Shown in pieces: positions 43,921 through 57,400 of a DNA stretch of 64,000 bases. The notes beneath the pieces are model-generated. The model ran no database searches. It was not told the DNA's origin and saw only the letters and a program-made list of their open reading frames with translations. How positions within the stretch are numbered: position 1 is the stretch's first letter; every line of letters begins with the position of its first letter. Made by a program: the position numbers and the translations under genes. This DNA comes from Symsagittifera roscoffensis (Eukaryota > Xenacoelomorpha > Acoela > Convolutidae), in assembly GCF_963678635.1 (NCBI RefSeq), contig NC_087065.1, positions 16,538,572 to 16,602,571 of the forward strand, written 5' to 3'.

Positions 43921-46900
43921 ATAGTGTAAATAACTCAAGTTCAAACAACCATTTTAATCATACTGCTGTTAATAATGTAAATAGTTCACCACACCCCGCC
44001 AAAGGCCTTTTAAAAATCCTTCAATTTAATTGCAACGGTATCTCCGGAAAAGCACCCGAAATTGCTGCTTTCTTATCTCAAAATCAAATTCATATTGCTG
44101 TCTTCCAAGAAACTAAATTAAGAAAGAAATCTCGAAACCCCTCACTTGGCTCACACTACACTTTAATTAGAAAAGATCGAGAAAAAGAAGGGGGCGGTCT
44201 TCTCATAGCCATACATGAGTCGATACAATACGAAGAAATAAATATTAACAACGATGGAACACTAGAGGCTATGGGCATATCAGTGGTAGCCAGTTCATCC
44301 AAGCTTCGTATTTATAATTTCTACATCCCCCCTTGCTCGAGCTGTCCCCCTGGTTACTCTGCGTCCCTTGCCGAACTACTTGAACCTGGGGACGCCTTAG
44401 TACTCGGGGATGCCAACGCACATTCACAACTATGGAACTCCAACATCGAGGAAGATCAACGCGGCTCTGTACTTAGCAATGAAATAACCGAATCCACCTT
44501 TGCACCATTAAATGATGACACACAAACCAGAGTCCCTTTTAACTCAGAAAACCAACTCTCGTCACCAGATATTTCCCTCGCATCCCAATCGCTCTTACTC
44601 TCCACATCATGGACCCCAATTAAATCTCTAGGATCAGATCACCTACCCATTCTTCTAGAACTACCCTTGGATGATTTTATAAATTTTTCACCTAAAAGGA
44701 CTTTTATAAATTTTTTAAAAGCAGATTGGATCAAATTCACAGAGGAAATTGAGGAGGGTTTCTTTTCAGCGGTTCCACCTTCCGGAGTTGCCGCCGGAGA
44801 GAAATTCTTGAGGGACCTGGTGCTCAGGGCCCCACGCCACCACATCCCCGCTGGTCGTATTCGCCACTTCACTCCCTCTCTTTCCCCCGAGTCCACTGCC
44901 CTTGCCGCCGAAAGAGATTTAAGCCGACAACAAAATCTCCCCCCAGAAGTCATATCCCAACTGAACTGTAGACTCATGAAACAGACAGCAAAGGACAAAG
45001 AAAATAAATGGCGAGAATTCCTCCGGACTTGCGACTACCGCACTGGTGCCAGAAAGTTCTGGAAAGTGGTACGCTCCTTAAATGGATCTAAGCCCGTGGC
45101 AGGAAGACACCCCATTACTTTTGGTTCTAAACCCATACACTCACCTCGTGATATTACCAGCTTTTTTAACAAACAATTCACCAATGCCAGACCCCACGCC
45201 TCTGACAAACTCCTTCGTATAACGAGAAGAAAAATTGCCAAACTACCGCTGTCAGACAGCCCAATTTTTACCCCTGAAAATACTAAACAAGCCATTGCAG
45301 ACAGCAAACCATCGCGAGCGCTAGGTCCCGACGGCCTTTGTAATATACATCTTAAATGTAGTGGTCTTACCCACCTTAACCAACACCACCCTGACTACTA
45401 TTGCCCTACCTGTACCTCTACCTACATTTTACCTCCCCCAGGCACCAGGTCCTCTAACTTGACCACCCCCAACTCCCAAACTTGTTCAACTTCCCTAACC
45501 GCCCCCAACCCCACCTCCCTAACCCCCCTCCCCCTCCCACCCTTCCCACCTCCTCGAATAATAATTCCTCCTCCCAAAATCGCGCAAATCGTAATCGTGT
45601 AAATAGTGTAAATAACTCAAGTTCAAACAACCATTTTAATCATACTGCTGTTAATAATGTAAATAGTTCACCACACCCCGCCAAAGGCCTTTTAAAAATC
45701 CTTCAATTTAATTGCAACGGTATCTCCGGAAAAGCACCCGAAATTGCTGCTTTCTTATCTCAAAATCAAATTCATATTGCTGTCTTCCAAGAAACTAAAT
45801 TAAGAAAGAAATCTCGAAACCCCTCACTTGGCTCACACTACACTTTAATTAGAAAAGATCGAGAAAAAGAAGGGGGCGGTCTTCTCATAGCCATACATGA
45901 GTCGATACAATACGAAGAAATAAATATTAACAACGATGGAACACTAGAGGCTATGGGCATATCAGTGGTAGCCAGTTCATCCAAGCTTCGTATTTATAAT
46001 TTCTACATCCCCCCTTGCTCGAGCTGTCCCCCTGGTTACTCTGCGTCCCTTGCCGAACTACTTGAACCTGGGGACGCCTTAGTACTCGGGGATGCCAACG
46101 CACATTCACAACTATGGAACTCCAACATCGAGGAAGATCAACGCGGCTCTGTACTTAGCAATGAAATAACCGAATCCACCTTTGCACCATTAAATGATGA
46201 CACACAAACCAGAGTCCCTTTTAACTCAGAAAACCAACTCTCGTCACCAGATATTTCCCTCGCATCCCAATCGCTCTTACTCTCCACATCATGGACCCCA
46301 ATTAAATCTCTAGGATCGGATCACCTACCCATTCTTCTAGAACTACCCTTGGATGATTTTATAAATTTTTCACCTAAAAGGACTTTTATAAATTTTTTAA
46401 AAGCAGATTGGATCAAATTCACAGAGGAAATTGAGGAGGGTTTCTTTTCAGCGGTTCCACCTTCCGGAGTTGCCGCCGGAGAGAAATTCTTGAGGGACCT
46501 GGTGCTCAGGGCCCCACGCCACCACATCCCCGCTGGCCGTATTCGCCACTTCACTCCCTCTCTTTCCCCCGAGTCCACTGCCCTTGCCGCCGAAAGAGAT
46601 TTAAGCCGACAACAAAATCTCCCCCCAGAAGTCATATCCCAACTGAACTGTAGACTCATGAAACAGACAGCAAAGGACAAAGAAAATAAATGGCGAGAAT
46701 TCCTCCGGACTTGCGACTACCGCACTGGTGCCAGAAAGTTCTGGAAAGTGGTACGCTCCTTAAATGGATCTAAGCCCGTGGCAGGAAGACACCCCATTAC
46801 TTTTGGTTCTAAACCCATACACTCACCTCGTGATATTACCAGCTTTTTTAACAAACAATTCACCAATGCCAGACCCCACGCCTCTGACAAACTCCTTCGT

Positions 46901-47038
46901 ATAACGAGAAGAAAAATTGCCAAACTACCGCTGTCAGACAGCCCAATTTTTACCCCTGAAAATACTAAACAAGCCATTGCAGACAGCAAACCATCGCGAG
47001 CGCTAGGTCCCGACGGCCTTTGTAATATACATCTTAAA
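43671..47038 (+). repeat. 1,682-bp tandem duplication inside the LINE
   Basis: Segment 43671-45352 is repeated at 45353-47034 with only a few base differences (for example ACTACAATTG against ACTACTATTG, GGATCAGATC against GGATCGGATC, CTGGTCGTAT against CTGGCCGTAT). The sequence CTTAAA occurs at each junction (about 43669, 45351 and 47033), which suggests microhomology-mediated duplication. It doubles the zinc-finger end and the whole endonuclease. Confidence 0.9.
43800..45602 (+). pseudogene. LINE endonuclease, first (extra) copy
   Basis: It holds a full AP-type endonuclease (LQFNCNGI, FQETKL, LGDANAHSQLW, SSPDISLA, GSDHLPI) and the linker towards RT. At the duplication joint (about 45353) it then runs into the zinc-finger segment, so it ends without an RT domain. 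It would make a chimeric protein if expressed. It is nearly identical to the second copy at 45482-47034. Confidence 0.75.
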
Positions 47039-48820
47039 CATCTCGGCCCACTTGCTACTCAATACTTAACATACCTTTTTAATATCTCTTTGTCCGAAAA
47101 CATTATCCCCCAAATTTGGAAAAATTCAAAAATTGCACCGCTTCCAAAGCCCAATAAGGATCTTAAACAATCAACATCTTACAGACCTATATCCTTACTC
47201 TGCCCAGCAGTTAAAATTCTGGAGAGGCTCGTTCACCCCATCTTTACCAAACATCTCCCCAACGCCAAACACCAACACGGCTTCCGCCCTTTTCACTCCA
47301 CCACCACAGCTCTCTCCACTCTCGAATTTTACATTTCAGACGGTTTTAACCAAAATCGCCCCCCTAAACGTACGGTACTGGCCACACTTGACTTATCTTA
47401 GGCTTTCGACATGGTGTGTCATCGCTCACTTGTGGAACTCGTTCATGACACTCCCCTCCCAAGAAGTCTAGTCCGCTGGCTAAGTAATTACCTTAATGGT
47501 CGACAGGCTGCCACCTCATTCCGTGAACACACATCCCCCCATCGAATAATCCACTGTGGCGTACCCCAAGGTTCTGTTTTATCACCCACACTCTTCAATT
47601 TTTATGTCCATGATGCACCGCCACCTCCCGATAATGTAAACCTTGTTTCGTATGCAGACGATTTCCACCCCTTCGCAAGCAGTTCCAATATTGATATCGC
47701 CTCAAACTCCATCAATAGCTACCTAAAAAGGCTCTACGATTTTTTCACCTCACGCAAACTAAGTTTCGCGTCCTCTAAAGGATCAGTTACACTTTTCTCC
47801 TCTTATAACAAAGAATTTAATAAAACACCTAGTGTTCTTTTAAATAACGAGGCGCTACCCCTAAACAAAAATCCAACAATCTTAGGGGTGACATTTGATC
47901 CAACACTTTGTTTTGCCACTCACTGCAAACAATCCGCTGAAAAGGCCAGACGCAGGATCGGAATCCTGAAGGCATTAGCAGGATCAACCTGGGGTCACTC
48001 CAAAGAAACCCTCCTCCTAACTTTTAAAGCTTTAATTCGCCCCATACTTGACTATGCAGCCCCCGCATGGTCCCACGCATCAAGTAACACCTCCATAAAT
48101 TGCCTGCAGGTTGCCCAAAACCAATCCCTTCGCGTTGTTACTGGATCAAATCTAATGAGTTCCACTGCCCACCTGCACAGTGAATCTGAAATCCTAACGG
48201 TCAAAGACCACCATACCCTTCTGTCATCTCAATTTTTTATCTCTACCTATCGTTCCCACCATCCCATTAATTTTATACATTCACATCCCCCTCCTCCCCG
48301 TCTACTTCGCCCCTCAATTATAAGCTGCTTCAAAGAAGACACCCAGAAAATTTTAACCGACTTTTCAGTCTACGCAAACCACCCTCTAGTTCTGGACGAC
48401 CGAGACGAAGTCTCCACTTTTATTTTTAACTACTACAAACCAATTTTAAAAGACAACCATACCTCCCTTGTAACCAAGTTCCTAGCCGAAACCCCTCCGT
48501 CTAAAGTTATTTGTATCCCTCCCCCAAAGATTGACCCCTCTGAAAAATCTCTCCCACGTCCCACGCGCTGTAAGCTCTCCCAACTCCGGTCTGGCTACAG
48601 CCGGCTCCTTAACACTTACCTATCCCGCCTCGACAGCTTCATCTCCCACCTTTGCCCAACCTGTTCCCTTGACCCCCACACAACATGTCACCTTTTCAAC
48701 TGCTCCCAAAACCCCTCCCCACTCACCCCAGCAGACCTGTGGCTTCGGCCGGTAGAGGTTGCTAAGTTGAACTGGAGACAGAAGAGCCCAACCCGACCCG
48801 CGTGGGCTAACAACAATTGA
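45482..48820 (+). pseudogene. LINE endonuclease-reverse transcriptase (ORF2)
   Basis: A second endonuclease copy with all catalytic motifs is followed by RT: LPKPNKD, YRPISLL, HQHGFRPFHSTTTAL, LATLDLS-stop-AFDMV, GVPQGSVLSP and SYADDFH (catalytic YADD), then ILGVTFD and the thumb. The C-terminal domain has CKLSQLRSGYSRLLNTYLSR, CPTC and HLFNC, the hallmark of Jockey-type elements. A single in-frame TAG at 47399-47401 sits in RT motif A; otherwise the frame continues to 48820. The enzyme nicks target DNA and primes reverse transcription there (family knowledge). The one stop and near-identical duplicates suggest recent activity. Confidence 0.85.
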
Positions 48821-48827
48821 GCAATCT
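48814..48827 (+). repeat. LINE target-site duplication, right copy
   Basis: CAATTGAGCAATCT, identical to 43359-43372, immediately followed by the C-run of the interrupted MITE. Confidence 0.85.
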
Positions 48828-48850
48828 CCCCCCCCCCCCTATTCTCGCGT

Positions 48851-48881
<31 letters not shown>

Positions 48882-48890
48882 GAGCTCAAT
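48817..48890. repeat. C-run/G-run hairpin
   Basis: ATTGAGCAATCT plus 12 or more C, a short TATTCTCGCGT loop, about 30 G, then AGAGCTCAAT. The two arms pair almost throughout (two bases missing on the right). The G-run length is at risk of sequencing or assembly error. Confidence 0.7.
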
Positions 48891-49308
48891 AGGTACTTGA
48901 GACATGTTCATAACCACTTCAAAATTGTTTGAATGATATGAATTCTTAAATCAGTTTCTTCAACGATAGTGAAACGCCTAAATTTACAATATCAAAACTC
49001 AAAAATTACATTACGAATGAAAAAAGAATCAATAAAATTGCTTTTTTTTTCATTTAGGACAGAAAAATTTGATATTCAGATATAAGGCTAGAGCATCAAC
49101 CCTGGTAGGTCGCTTTGCTCGATGAGGCAATGGTCGCACAAGCAAAAATTTGCAAAAAAAAAAACTCGATTTTTTTGTTCAAATTTTTCTCGAAATGTAC
49201 TTGCGTTTGCTGACATATTTTTGTAGTGTTTTACCGTTTTTGCTGGGGGGATTGCTCAATTGGTCATTACGGGGGGGGGGGAGGGGAAGAGATTGCTCAA
49301 TTGATCCC

Positions 49309-52300
49309 CTGAATGTTCCAACTGCCCTTTAACTGGCCTCGAATAGTTTGGGCTGCTAATATTTATTACTAAGTGTTGAAGTTCGAATCTTATATGTAAT
49401 TGATACGAAAAAATGCTTAAGCTCGAAATTTTTCAAACCCGCTTTGTTATGATTACTCGCTTTTTGAGAGAAACAAGTAGTTTGAAGTAGTATTCGTTAG
49501 ATGTTCAATAAATGAATGTCGAAATGAAAAGTTCCAAAAACTATTTAGCAATGGCGTTTACAGGTTCCAAAGAAAAAGTAGTCATTGGATCCTCAGTCTG
49601 AGACGAGAGGGAAACAATAACAATAAACCAACTAATTGTGGGTGCTTCGAATAAAGTAAACGGATTTTCGCATTCGCTTCGCGTATTTATAAAAAAAATC
49701 TAAACAAATAAAACAATTAGGTAAATCAATACACGTCGCTCATTCGTTTTCAAGACTCTTCTCAAATGTAATCGACCTGCCTCATTTATGTTAGCTTAAA
49801 TTGATGCTTTAATTTGACATCCCCGAATCAATAAATTAAATGGTTTTGAGGGATTGTATTAGGGATCATTTTAATTTCTTGCGACCCCGTTATCTCATGA
49901 ATGTACCAAATGTTTCGATCAAAAAAATCACATTGGTTATTTCCCAAACCACCTCAAAAGAGCTGTCTAAATCTGCTGTTGACTGGAGGACTTTTATTTG
50001 AAGCAAGCACAGGCATGAGTAAATAAATTAATCGTCTTTTTTGGCACTATTGAACTTTTTCCGGCCCTTTGCATTTAAAGCCCGAGCAGTCTTGTTATTA
50101 TTTATTTTTGGATTATTTATGTTTTATCTCGATTCTGATTGGTTCATACAGTATTTGTCTAAATACTGACGAGTATGAATACGCGGTTGTCTAAATACAG
50201 ACCGCACTCCACAATTAGTCGCCACAACAAAATAAGTCAATGCCGCGTATCAAACGCTAATTTGATACGCGGCATTGTTAAGTAGACACCGCTTGCTCCG
50301 CTGCGCTCACATTTGGCACGAGATATAAAATGCGCGTGAAAAAGTATTTGCCTCTAATTTATTCGAATTGAGGTACAGTTAGTTGGAATTCGAAAATGAA
50401 GGTTTATTAAAGCAAACAAAAAAAGTTCGCTGAGATACCGTGAGATAATTGTATTTAACTAGACTACACGGTGTTGTTTATCAAGTCTGGTAAAAGGCCT
50501 GTTTTAATTTGTTAAATGGTCGGTCTGGTGAAACGTCCCCAAGTAGTTTTTTTCTGATATGTCACAAAAATGACTGAAGTGAGAAAAAAAGCAGAAAGAC
50601 CTTTGGGGCTTTTTTTGCGCTTGTTATTAGAGTTTTTTCCGCTCCCCTGCCCCCGCACATTTGAATTTCAGTTTCAAAAACTAATTTACGTTGTCAGAAT
50701 GTAACGAAATTTTTCATGCTGAACAACCTAATTATTGTGAGCAATTTTGTTCTTCATACCTTGCATGTTTACATCACGAATTCAGCCATAGAAACATGGA
50801 GAAATTTAAATGTGGGGGAGTGGAAAAGAGCCGCGATTAGTAAGCGTTATCAAATCGCAACAGACTTTTTCACGGAAAACATTTTGGCTAATAGAATCTC
50901 TGAAGCATTTCGTCATCCATCATTGTGTTTTTAAATACCCGATCTTCTCAAAATGTTTTCGATTGTTTGTAACTTTAAACTCAGATTTGTTTACGTTTGC
51001 GATTAGCAAGCGTTATCAAATTGGAATGTAGACTTTTTTTGGGTTAAAAACTAGTTAAACGAAATCAGTGATTCATATGATGCTGCTATGAAAAGGTCAT
51101 CTGATGCTGCTATTCAGCTGACATGCTCATTTTCATAAACTCAAATTCAATAACTTGGTGGGTTCTAGTACAGGGTGGTTTCATTGGGGACGTGACACTT
51201 TTTTTAAAAGTTTTTTTTACAAAATCTGTTTTTTCGGCTCATCTGTTTTCTGCTTAAAGCTTGTCGGCATTGTTTCCACTTTGTAAAATTTGTTTCGTTG
51301 CGAATTCTTAACTCAGATTTCTTGCTCGGCATCTTTGTGATAAAACAGGTAATATGAAAGTGTATAGGATTTGTTTTGTTTCTACTTTGTTTTCGGAAAA
51401 GTCAATTTTTTGAGCTTGTGCTTTCTATATTTTATGATTTTTACCGGAAAAGATTTTCACATATCTGATATTTTGGGTTCATTGCAAGGAACGTGTTGTG
51501 GGAAGCTCTTTTGCATTTGCGACTACGCCCCCAATTTTTTTGACACAAAAAGTTCTGGTCCTCGGAAAATTCAAAATTTTGATTTTTTGACCGTTTCTCG
51601 AACTATCGTGCCAAACCTGGGTTTTTGGGCTCAATCGAAGTTACAGGTTGGGTGAATTTGTTCTGCATAAGCGAATGCTCCCATTTTTTTAAAACCAAAA
51701 AAGATATGGTTCTCGGAATTGTCATTTTTCTGATTTGTTGACCGTTTTTAGATTTTTCTCTATAAATATCTTGCCAAATCTGATATCATAGCTTTAATCG
51801 ACACACCAGTTTGTCGGAAGCTTACTTTTGTAATTTGCTACGCCCAGTTTCTTTCAGAAAAAAGTTTTGGACCTCAAACAAGTGAAAATTTTAAAACTTC
51901 GACCGTTGTTTGGAAGTTTTTTGACTCTACTCGAAAATTAACGAGCCAATTCTCCGCTTAAGTGTTGAACGATTTGCTTTTAGCAGAAAAAAGTTATGGA
52001 TTTCGGAAAGTAAGTTTTTGAACTTTGATCGTTTTTGAATTTGCTTAAAAACTACCGTATCAAAGCTGAGATTAAAATTTCAATTGAAAGAAGCGGTCGA
52101 GCGAGTTTTTTTATAGAAACGGCAAAAGGAAGGTTATGTTTTGGGAAAGTTCCAAAATCTCAATTATTTTCACTTATTTTAGTAGAGAAATAACTGAGCC
52201 AACGACTTCATTGATCCTTTGCTGACTTTTTTTCGTTTTCTATGTAGTTTTTTTGTTCATTTTGGTATCCTACATTTTTAAAACTTGCCTCGAGGTTGAA

Positions 52301-55300
52301 ATTAGTGCTGTGCAGCTTGACTTCAGAACGGTCTGTCAATCTGTCTTTCTTGTTTTATGTTTCTTGTCTTGTTTCCTTGTCTTGTATGAAGGCTGGAAAC
52401 AGCCATGCGTTAACCTACCATTGATTTATGCTCTCCGCAAGCACATATTTCACGTGGTCTTTCAAATAAGGAACCTTTTTTCCCACTTTAAGACAATCGA
52501 GTTCGATTTTTCAGCTCGTATGCACAAACGAACATTCGTGCTCGCGTTAATTCTTTTACCGCTGATGGCTTAAAAATACCAATTTCGTTTTGTGCTAGAG
52601 GTAGGCTAGCTGTACCTTTCTGTATTTGACTGAAATTGTTCTATCCTTTCTGCATAAGGAATGGAAATTTCCTTTCTCCAACACAGTATACCATACCATC
52701 TACCTATACACTTTGAATTTTTATACCAACCATACAAAATGATGGCGTGTCCGTAACTTGCTTATAAATTCCCCCTCTGCTCCCGCTTCGCTCTTAAGGC
52801 TGCGTATGTTTTCCTCAACCCACTTGAAGTGTATGTAACAAGGTAATGCTAGCCCTTGTTTCAAAACTAACCCAATCCCCGCCGTGTTTGCCCCTATCCT
52901 TCTCCTATACACCAAGTCTTTAATCTCAAATTGCGCAAAGGCTTTTTACTTACAATACATCACAAAATTAAGGTAGAAACCACTGCGCCTCGGGTAGCAG
53001 AAGAATTATCAAAATTTCGGGCATTACCGCAAATATCGCCATGAGTTCCTGACAGTTTCATTACCCCGAGGACATTTAACGTTTTTAATTCCACTCCTAC
53101 ATGGATACATTGTCTTAGATCATATTTATATCGTATTCACTAATACAGTAATATCCCTGGTGTGCTTGCTTCTTATTTAATCAGCTACGCGTGACAATAT
53201 CTATCTATCAGTAGCCAAAAATACTTGCAATAGTCTTTGAAAAACGGCACCGTAGCAATAGTGCTGTTCTGTAGTTCAAAGAACACGACCAGATGTATGC
53301 GAAATTCGATCATGCACCATGGATTCAAATTACAATCGCAGGCTAGTTTCCGAAATCTTGTTTCAACTGCCTTGAGGGACCATTTAACAGGTATGTTTAA
53401 GCGCGCTTAACGTTTGCTTCTCGAAATAGTCTAAAATCAGATAAATAGTGGGCTGAAACACTTCTTATGAGCAAGTTTACATCAAACTGTAGAAAAAGAT
53501 GCAAAAAATAGTCTGTTCTAATTGTCTAGTTTGAGCATAATTTGGCCGGTCAGTGCTCTCCTAATAAAATCAAAATAAAATCTACCGAATATTAAGTCGG
53601 AACTCAAAACTGCGCCAGTAGAATCTGTTAGTTCGAGATGATCTCAAAATTTAATTTCAAGGTTTAGATACAACAAATACTACATATCAATTTAACACAA
53701 ACTGTCTAAAGCTATGGAAAAAAATTTTAAAAATTTTTCGGAAAAGGTTTTAGAATTTTTTCGGAAAAGGTTATAATGCTTTTGACTTTTCATTCAGATC
53801 CTAGTTGTTTTCGGCAAATTCTTTCCATTGCAATCCTTGCGGTTGTTCTTTTTTTCTTTTTTTTTGCGATTACCAAGGGTAATCAAATTTTCTGGGTACT
53901 ATAATATTCCCTCCGTGAAGAACTTTGTTACAAAAATCGCTAAATATCATGATAACTTAAATAAATTTACCAGGTGTTACATATGCTGACCTGAGATGCT
54001 GTCCTGCTCAATATCCTGAATGTTCAATTTCAGCTTTAAGATCTTTTCAGAAGTGAGAGAGGGGTTTGTAAAAAGAGGAGTTTCAAAATCTTATAGCCAT
54101 TATATGTTCATTTACCTTAAATTACCTTACATGTCCATTTAAAAAAAATCAAAATTGTTTCAAAACATTATCCAATTGTTGGCCTCAATGTAAATGTTTC
54201 CGAAACTAATTGAATTTTCTTCGCAATTTAAACTTTAATGAAACCAGTTTTTTGCCAATTTTAGGTACTTTTCGCAATTGAAAGTTTTTTCGGGCATATC
54301 TACTTGCAACAAAAATTTATCAATATCGTCTTGAGGTTTCAGATTTTTTGCATTTCCAGCTAAATTCTGAAAATAGAAATTAATTGACGTAAGCAAACTG
54401 TGTACTTTTGCGTCGGATCGATTTTTCGGCACGGTAAGTAATTTTTTTTTTCAATTAAAATGACTTGATTCTCGATTTAAATTGAAATGCTTCATTTAAA
54501 TTGCGTGGATTCATAATTTTATATTTGGATAACTAAAAATGTAAGTGAAAGTTGAAATAAATTAACTTGTTATTTCTTAAAAAGACATCACTGCGTATAG
54601 CTCTAATTTTTTTATGACAAAAATTATTATTTCAGTTCAACTGGAGACTACCCAAATACTATCGACTCAGTTGCCGCTCGATTAGTTTTTATAGAATTCT
54701 TTTTCATTGCTGTTAATTTTTCCTACAACTATCCTTCAAAATGAAAATTATTTGAGTTTTTCGTTATATTTTTTTTCAATTTCCTTTAATATTTTTAATC
54801 TCCGTTTGTATACAGTAGCTTTCATTGATACATTGCCGTTGTGCCGCAAGCGGTGCAGACCTCAGCTTCGCTGCTGTGTCACTACTGCTTTTTTCTGGAG
54901 ATATCCTAAAACTTTTCAAATACGGAGCACCATCCTGAGGGTCAGTCGAAATTTATGATTGGCTTCATATTCAGTTATGAATTGATAAGATTCGTAAAAT
55001 CAAGACACGGCTCTCTGGTTTTGCGATGGATATTTCGAAGTTACACTGCTCTCAGTGCTCTACCAGTTCATGTAATAACTACTACTAGATACTTCATGTC
55101 ATAGCTACTAATCTTTTTAGTAGCTGTGGTATTTGGAGGATTTCCTAGCTACTTGCCTTTTCTCTCTTTTTTAAAAAAAATAAAATTCGTGACCAGAAGA
55201 AGCAGTTGTTTAAAACGACAAAATGTAAACCAGCAGCAATCATTATAACTAACGATTTGTATTTTTTAAAAGAAGGATTTTTTGACAATTAATTTTGGCA

Positions 55301-57280
55301 AAGTGGACCACTTTTTAATGCTTATGCATCGCTTTTCGGTCGCAACTGGCAGCTACGTGAATCACGATTTTTCTTAATTGTAATTAAAATGAATCCTACC
55401 AATATCTGTTTAAACCTTGGATGTAGTTATAAGAAGCCATAAATCTCACTTTCCGAAACATGATTTTCTATTATTTCTCGCGTAATTAATGAGTTAGAGG
55501 ATTAAATTGAGGTCATCAAATGTTTTAAAGGGGAAAATAGTGGATTGAATTTTTTAGAGGAAACAAAAGTATAGTTTAAAAGCAATAAAAACGAGGTAAG
55601 AGAGAGTACAGAAATTTAGAGTTCTCTAATATGGCGATTAGGTTTGTTCAAATTAATTGCTTCTTTGTTTGCGAAAAGAATCGTATGCCGCCAAATGCCA
55701 ATGATGTATAATTCGCGTAGCTTTAAAATTAGTGGGAGAGCCAGTAGCTATGCAGGGAGTACAGAAATTACCGTCCTCACATGCGCTTGTCTTTGCTATA
55801 AATTTAAAAAAACGGAAAAATGCATGCCTTGTTTTTTCAGTATAGTGAGTTTTGCGACTTCTCCAATCATGAGATTGTAAAGAAACTTGAAAAAGGATAT
55901 TTTTTTCGGATTTTTTTAAAATCCGGACTCACGATATAGGAACCAGGATATATAGCTAGAAACCATTGGACGCTTCTGCGTGGTTATTGGATTTGCGCGA
56001 GAAATTAAATACGCGAAGATAGAATTTCTCCCGACTATGTGATTGGAACAATATTGATACTCAGTGGAAACACTTTTAAAATTGATAAATAAATTTCTGG
56101 TTTTTTGTTAAATTTCTTGAGCGATCTGAAATGGGAGCATTCTCTGATAATGAAATATTTCTTTTCATACCTGAGGAAATATTTAGATACTTTCCTTTGT
56201 TTACCTATTTGAAGTGCAATGAAGTCATACTTTGTCAATGAAGTCATACTTTGCGTTACCAAAGGTCGCCTTGCAAATTTAGACACTCCAAATGTTTCTC
56301 AATGAATTCTAGCGATTTTATACGGGGTTTTCAGATGTCGATTATGATTCTCCTGAGTGTTGAAAGTGATTAAAAGCGCCACTTTTCTCATGGTATTTTC
56401 GTCAGATTTTCGTACATAAGTTTTTAATTTAATTTTGTTGTTTTCCGTTTTGTGAATAAGGTTCTTTGTACCATTGTGAGAAACTTAAGTTTCCTTTGAA
56501 TGTGAATTTTATTATGTGTAAAAATTTTAATGCAAATTGCAGATTTTGACTCACAATAAGCTCATGCTTATTTGCCCTTGCGATCAGAAAGGGTGTTGCA
56601 ACCAGCTACTAATTTTTTCCCACGTAAACAACTTTGTTCACAGATAAGTCAATTTAGTAAAAATGTTAAATAAATTTCAGACATGCTCATTTTTTTTTAA
56701 AAGGCAAATAAAAATACGATCATTTAATTCAGGTAATAATTATTTGGAGTTCGTTTCAGACGTAATTATTTAATAATTAAACTGAAAGACTATTAATTTT
56801 TTCTCGGACTCGTGGTTTTCGTCCTAGTTTCCGTCGGTTAATTTTCCGTTTTTAGTGCCATTTTGATAATCTGGTACAGTTTTTATGGCTTTTTTCCAAA
56901 GCATAGGTTTTTTCGAAAGTTCTGTATTTTGTAAATTTCCCAAATTGATTGTGTATATTTTTACATATTTTTTATTATTTTAGATTAAACGGTTTGGGCT
57001 TGTATTATATCGGCTCAGTCAACTTATGTTGCTAAGTTTCGAGGACTAAAAAATTTATGGGTGAGTCTCAGTAGGGATGCGTCGTAAAGTTTTTAAAGCT
57101 TAATAGTTTAAATTTTTCAAGACAACAGCTTTGTTTTCGGCTCAATGTGGGTCGACTAAAATGTTGTAGCTTTATTTGCATCTCGGTAAACGATTCCCAG
57201 TACTTTTCAAGGCTTTTTTTAACCCTATTCGATACAAAATCCGTCTCTTTTTTATTCACCGTATTCTAGCGCAATGTTTT
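49309..57280. other. Long AT-rich intergenic region
   Basis: I see no gene I can support. ORFs are short, T-rich and without recognisable domains. Notable pieces are a 16-bp perfect hairpin at 50239-50276, two GCGATTAG.AAGCGTTATCAAAT repeats (near 50833 and 50999) with relatives at 40604 and 42218, and a less T-rich patch with several small palindromes at 52640-53100. Confidence 0.5.
50239..50276. repeat. Perfect 16-bp hairpin
   Basis: AATGCCGCGTATCAAA, a 6-base loop CGCTAA, then the exact reverse complement. It lies in a GC-richer patch (50140-50345) with repeated GTCTAAATAC. It may be the core of a small foldback element. Confidence 0.85.
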
Positions 57281-57289
57281 TTTTTGTAT

Positions 57290-57400
57290 CGTAAGTGGCT
57301 CTGCGCTAAAGTCTTAGTTTCTCAATTACTCGTTTAGTTGATATGATGCTTCAGAGTTGTTAAGCTCGAATCCCGTAGACGACAAAGTTGTAGTCGTCTA
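57290..57400 (+). repeat. tRNA-like SINE piece 3 (weak)
   Basis: A B-box-like AGCTCGAATCCC (near 57363) follows AGTGGCTCTGCGCTAAAGT. It is similar in plan to the neighbours but has no clear tail. Confidence 0.25.

Larger units (their letters stand above)
43373..48813 (+). mobile_element. Jockey/CR1-like LINE with internal duplication
   Basis: The body is flanked by identical 14-base copies of CAATTGAGCAATCT (43359-43372 and 48814-48827), a target-site duplication. It encodes a PHD-like zinc-finger protein, an AP-type endonuclease, a reverse transcriptase and a C-terminal CysHis domain. It has no poly(A); the body ends CTAACAA. The length is 5,441 bp, of which 1,682 bp is an extra tandem copy, so the undisturbed element would be about 3.8 kb. 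One nonsense codon lies in RT. Confidence 0.9.
43354..49308. mobile_element. TIR/hairpin element of ~0.5 kb, split by a LINE
   Basis: The terminal sequence GGGATCAATTGAGCAATC (43354-43371) is perfectly inverted at 49291-49308. Flanks CTGAGT and CTGAAT may be a 6-base target duplication with one change. Without the LINE the element is about 0.5 kb and carries no ORF. The inner part has long C and G runs and two more copies of the ATTGAGCAAT-type arm (near 48885 and 49247), so it can fold into hairpins. It looks like a MITE; the superfamily is unknown. Confidence 0.65.

Noticed and set aside
44639-44998. 119- and 90-residue - strand ORFs in the LINE, present twice
   Set aside because: They appear twice only because the endonuclease segment is duplicated; no domain or codon signal.
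55003-55090. Possible tRNA gene near the GCTCTACCAGTTCA sequence
   Set aside because: I could not form a full cloverleaf with acceptor and anticodon stems.
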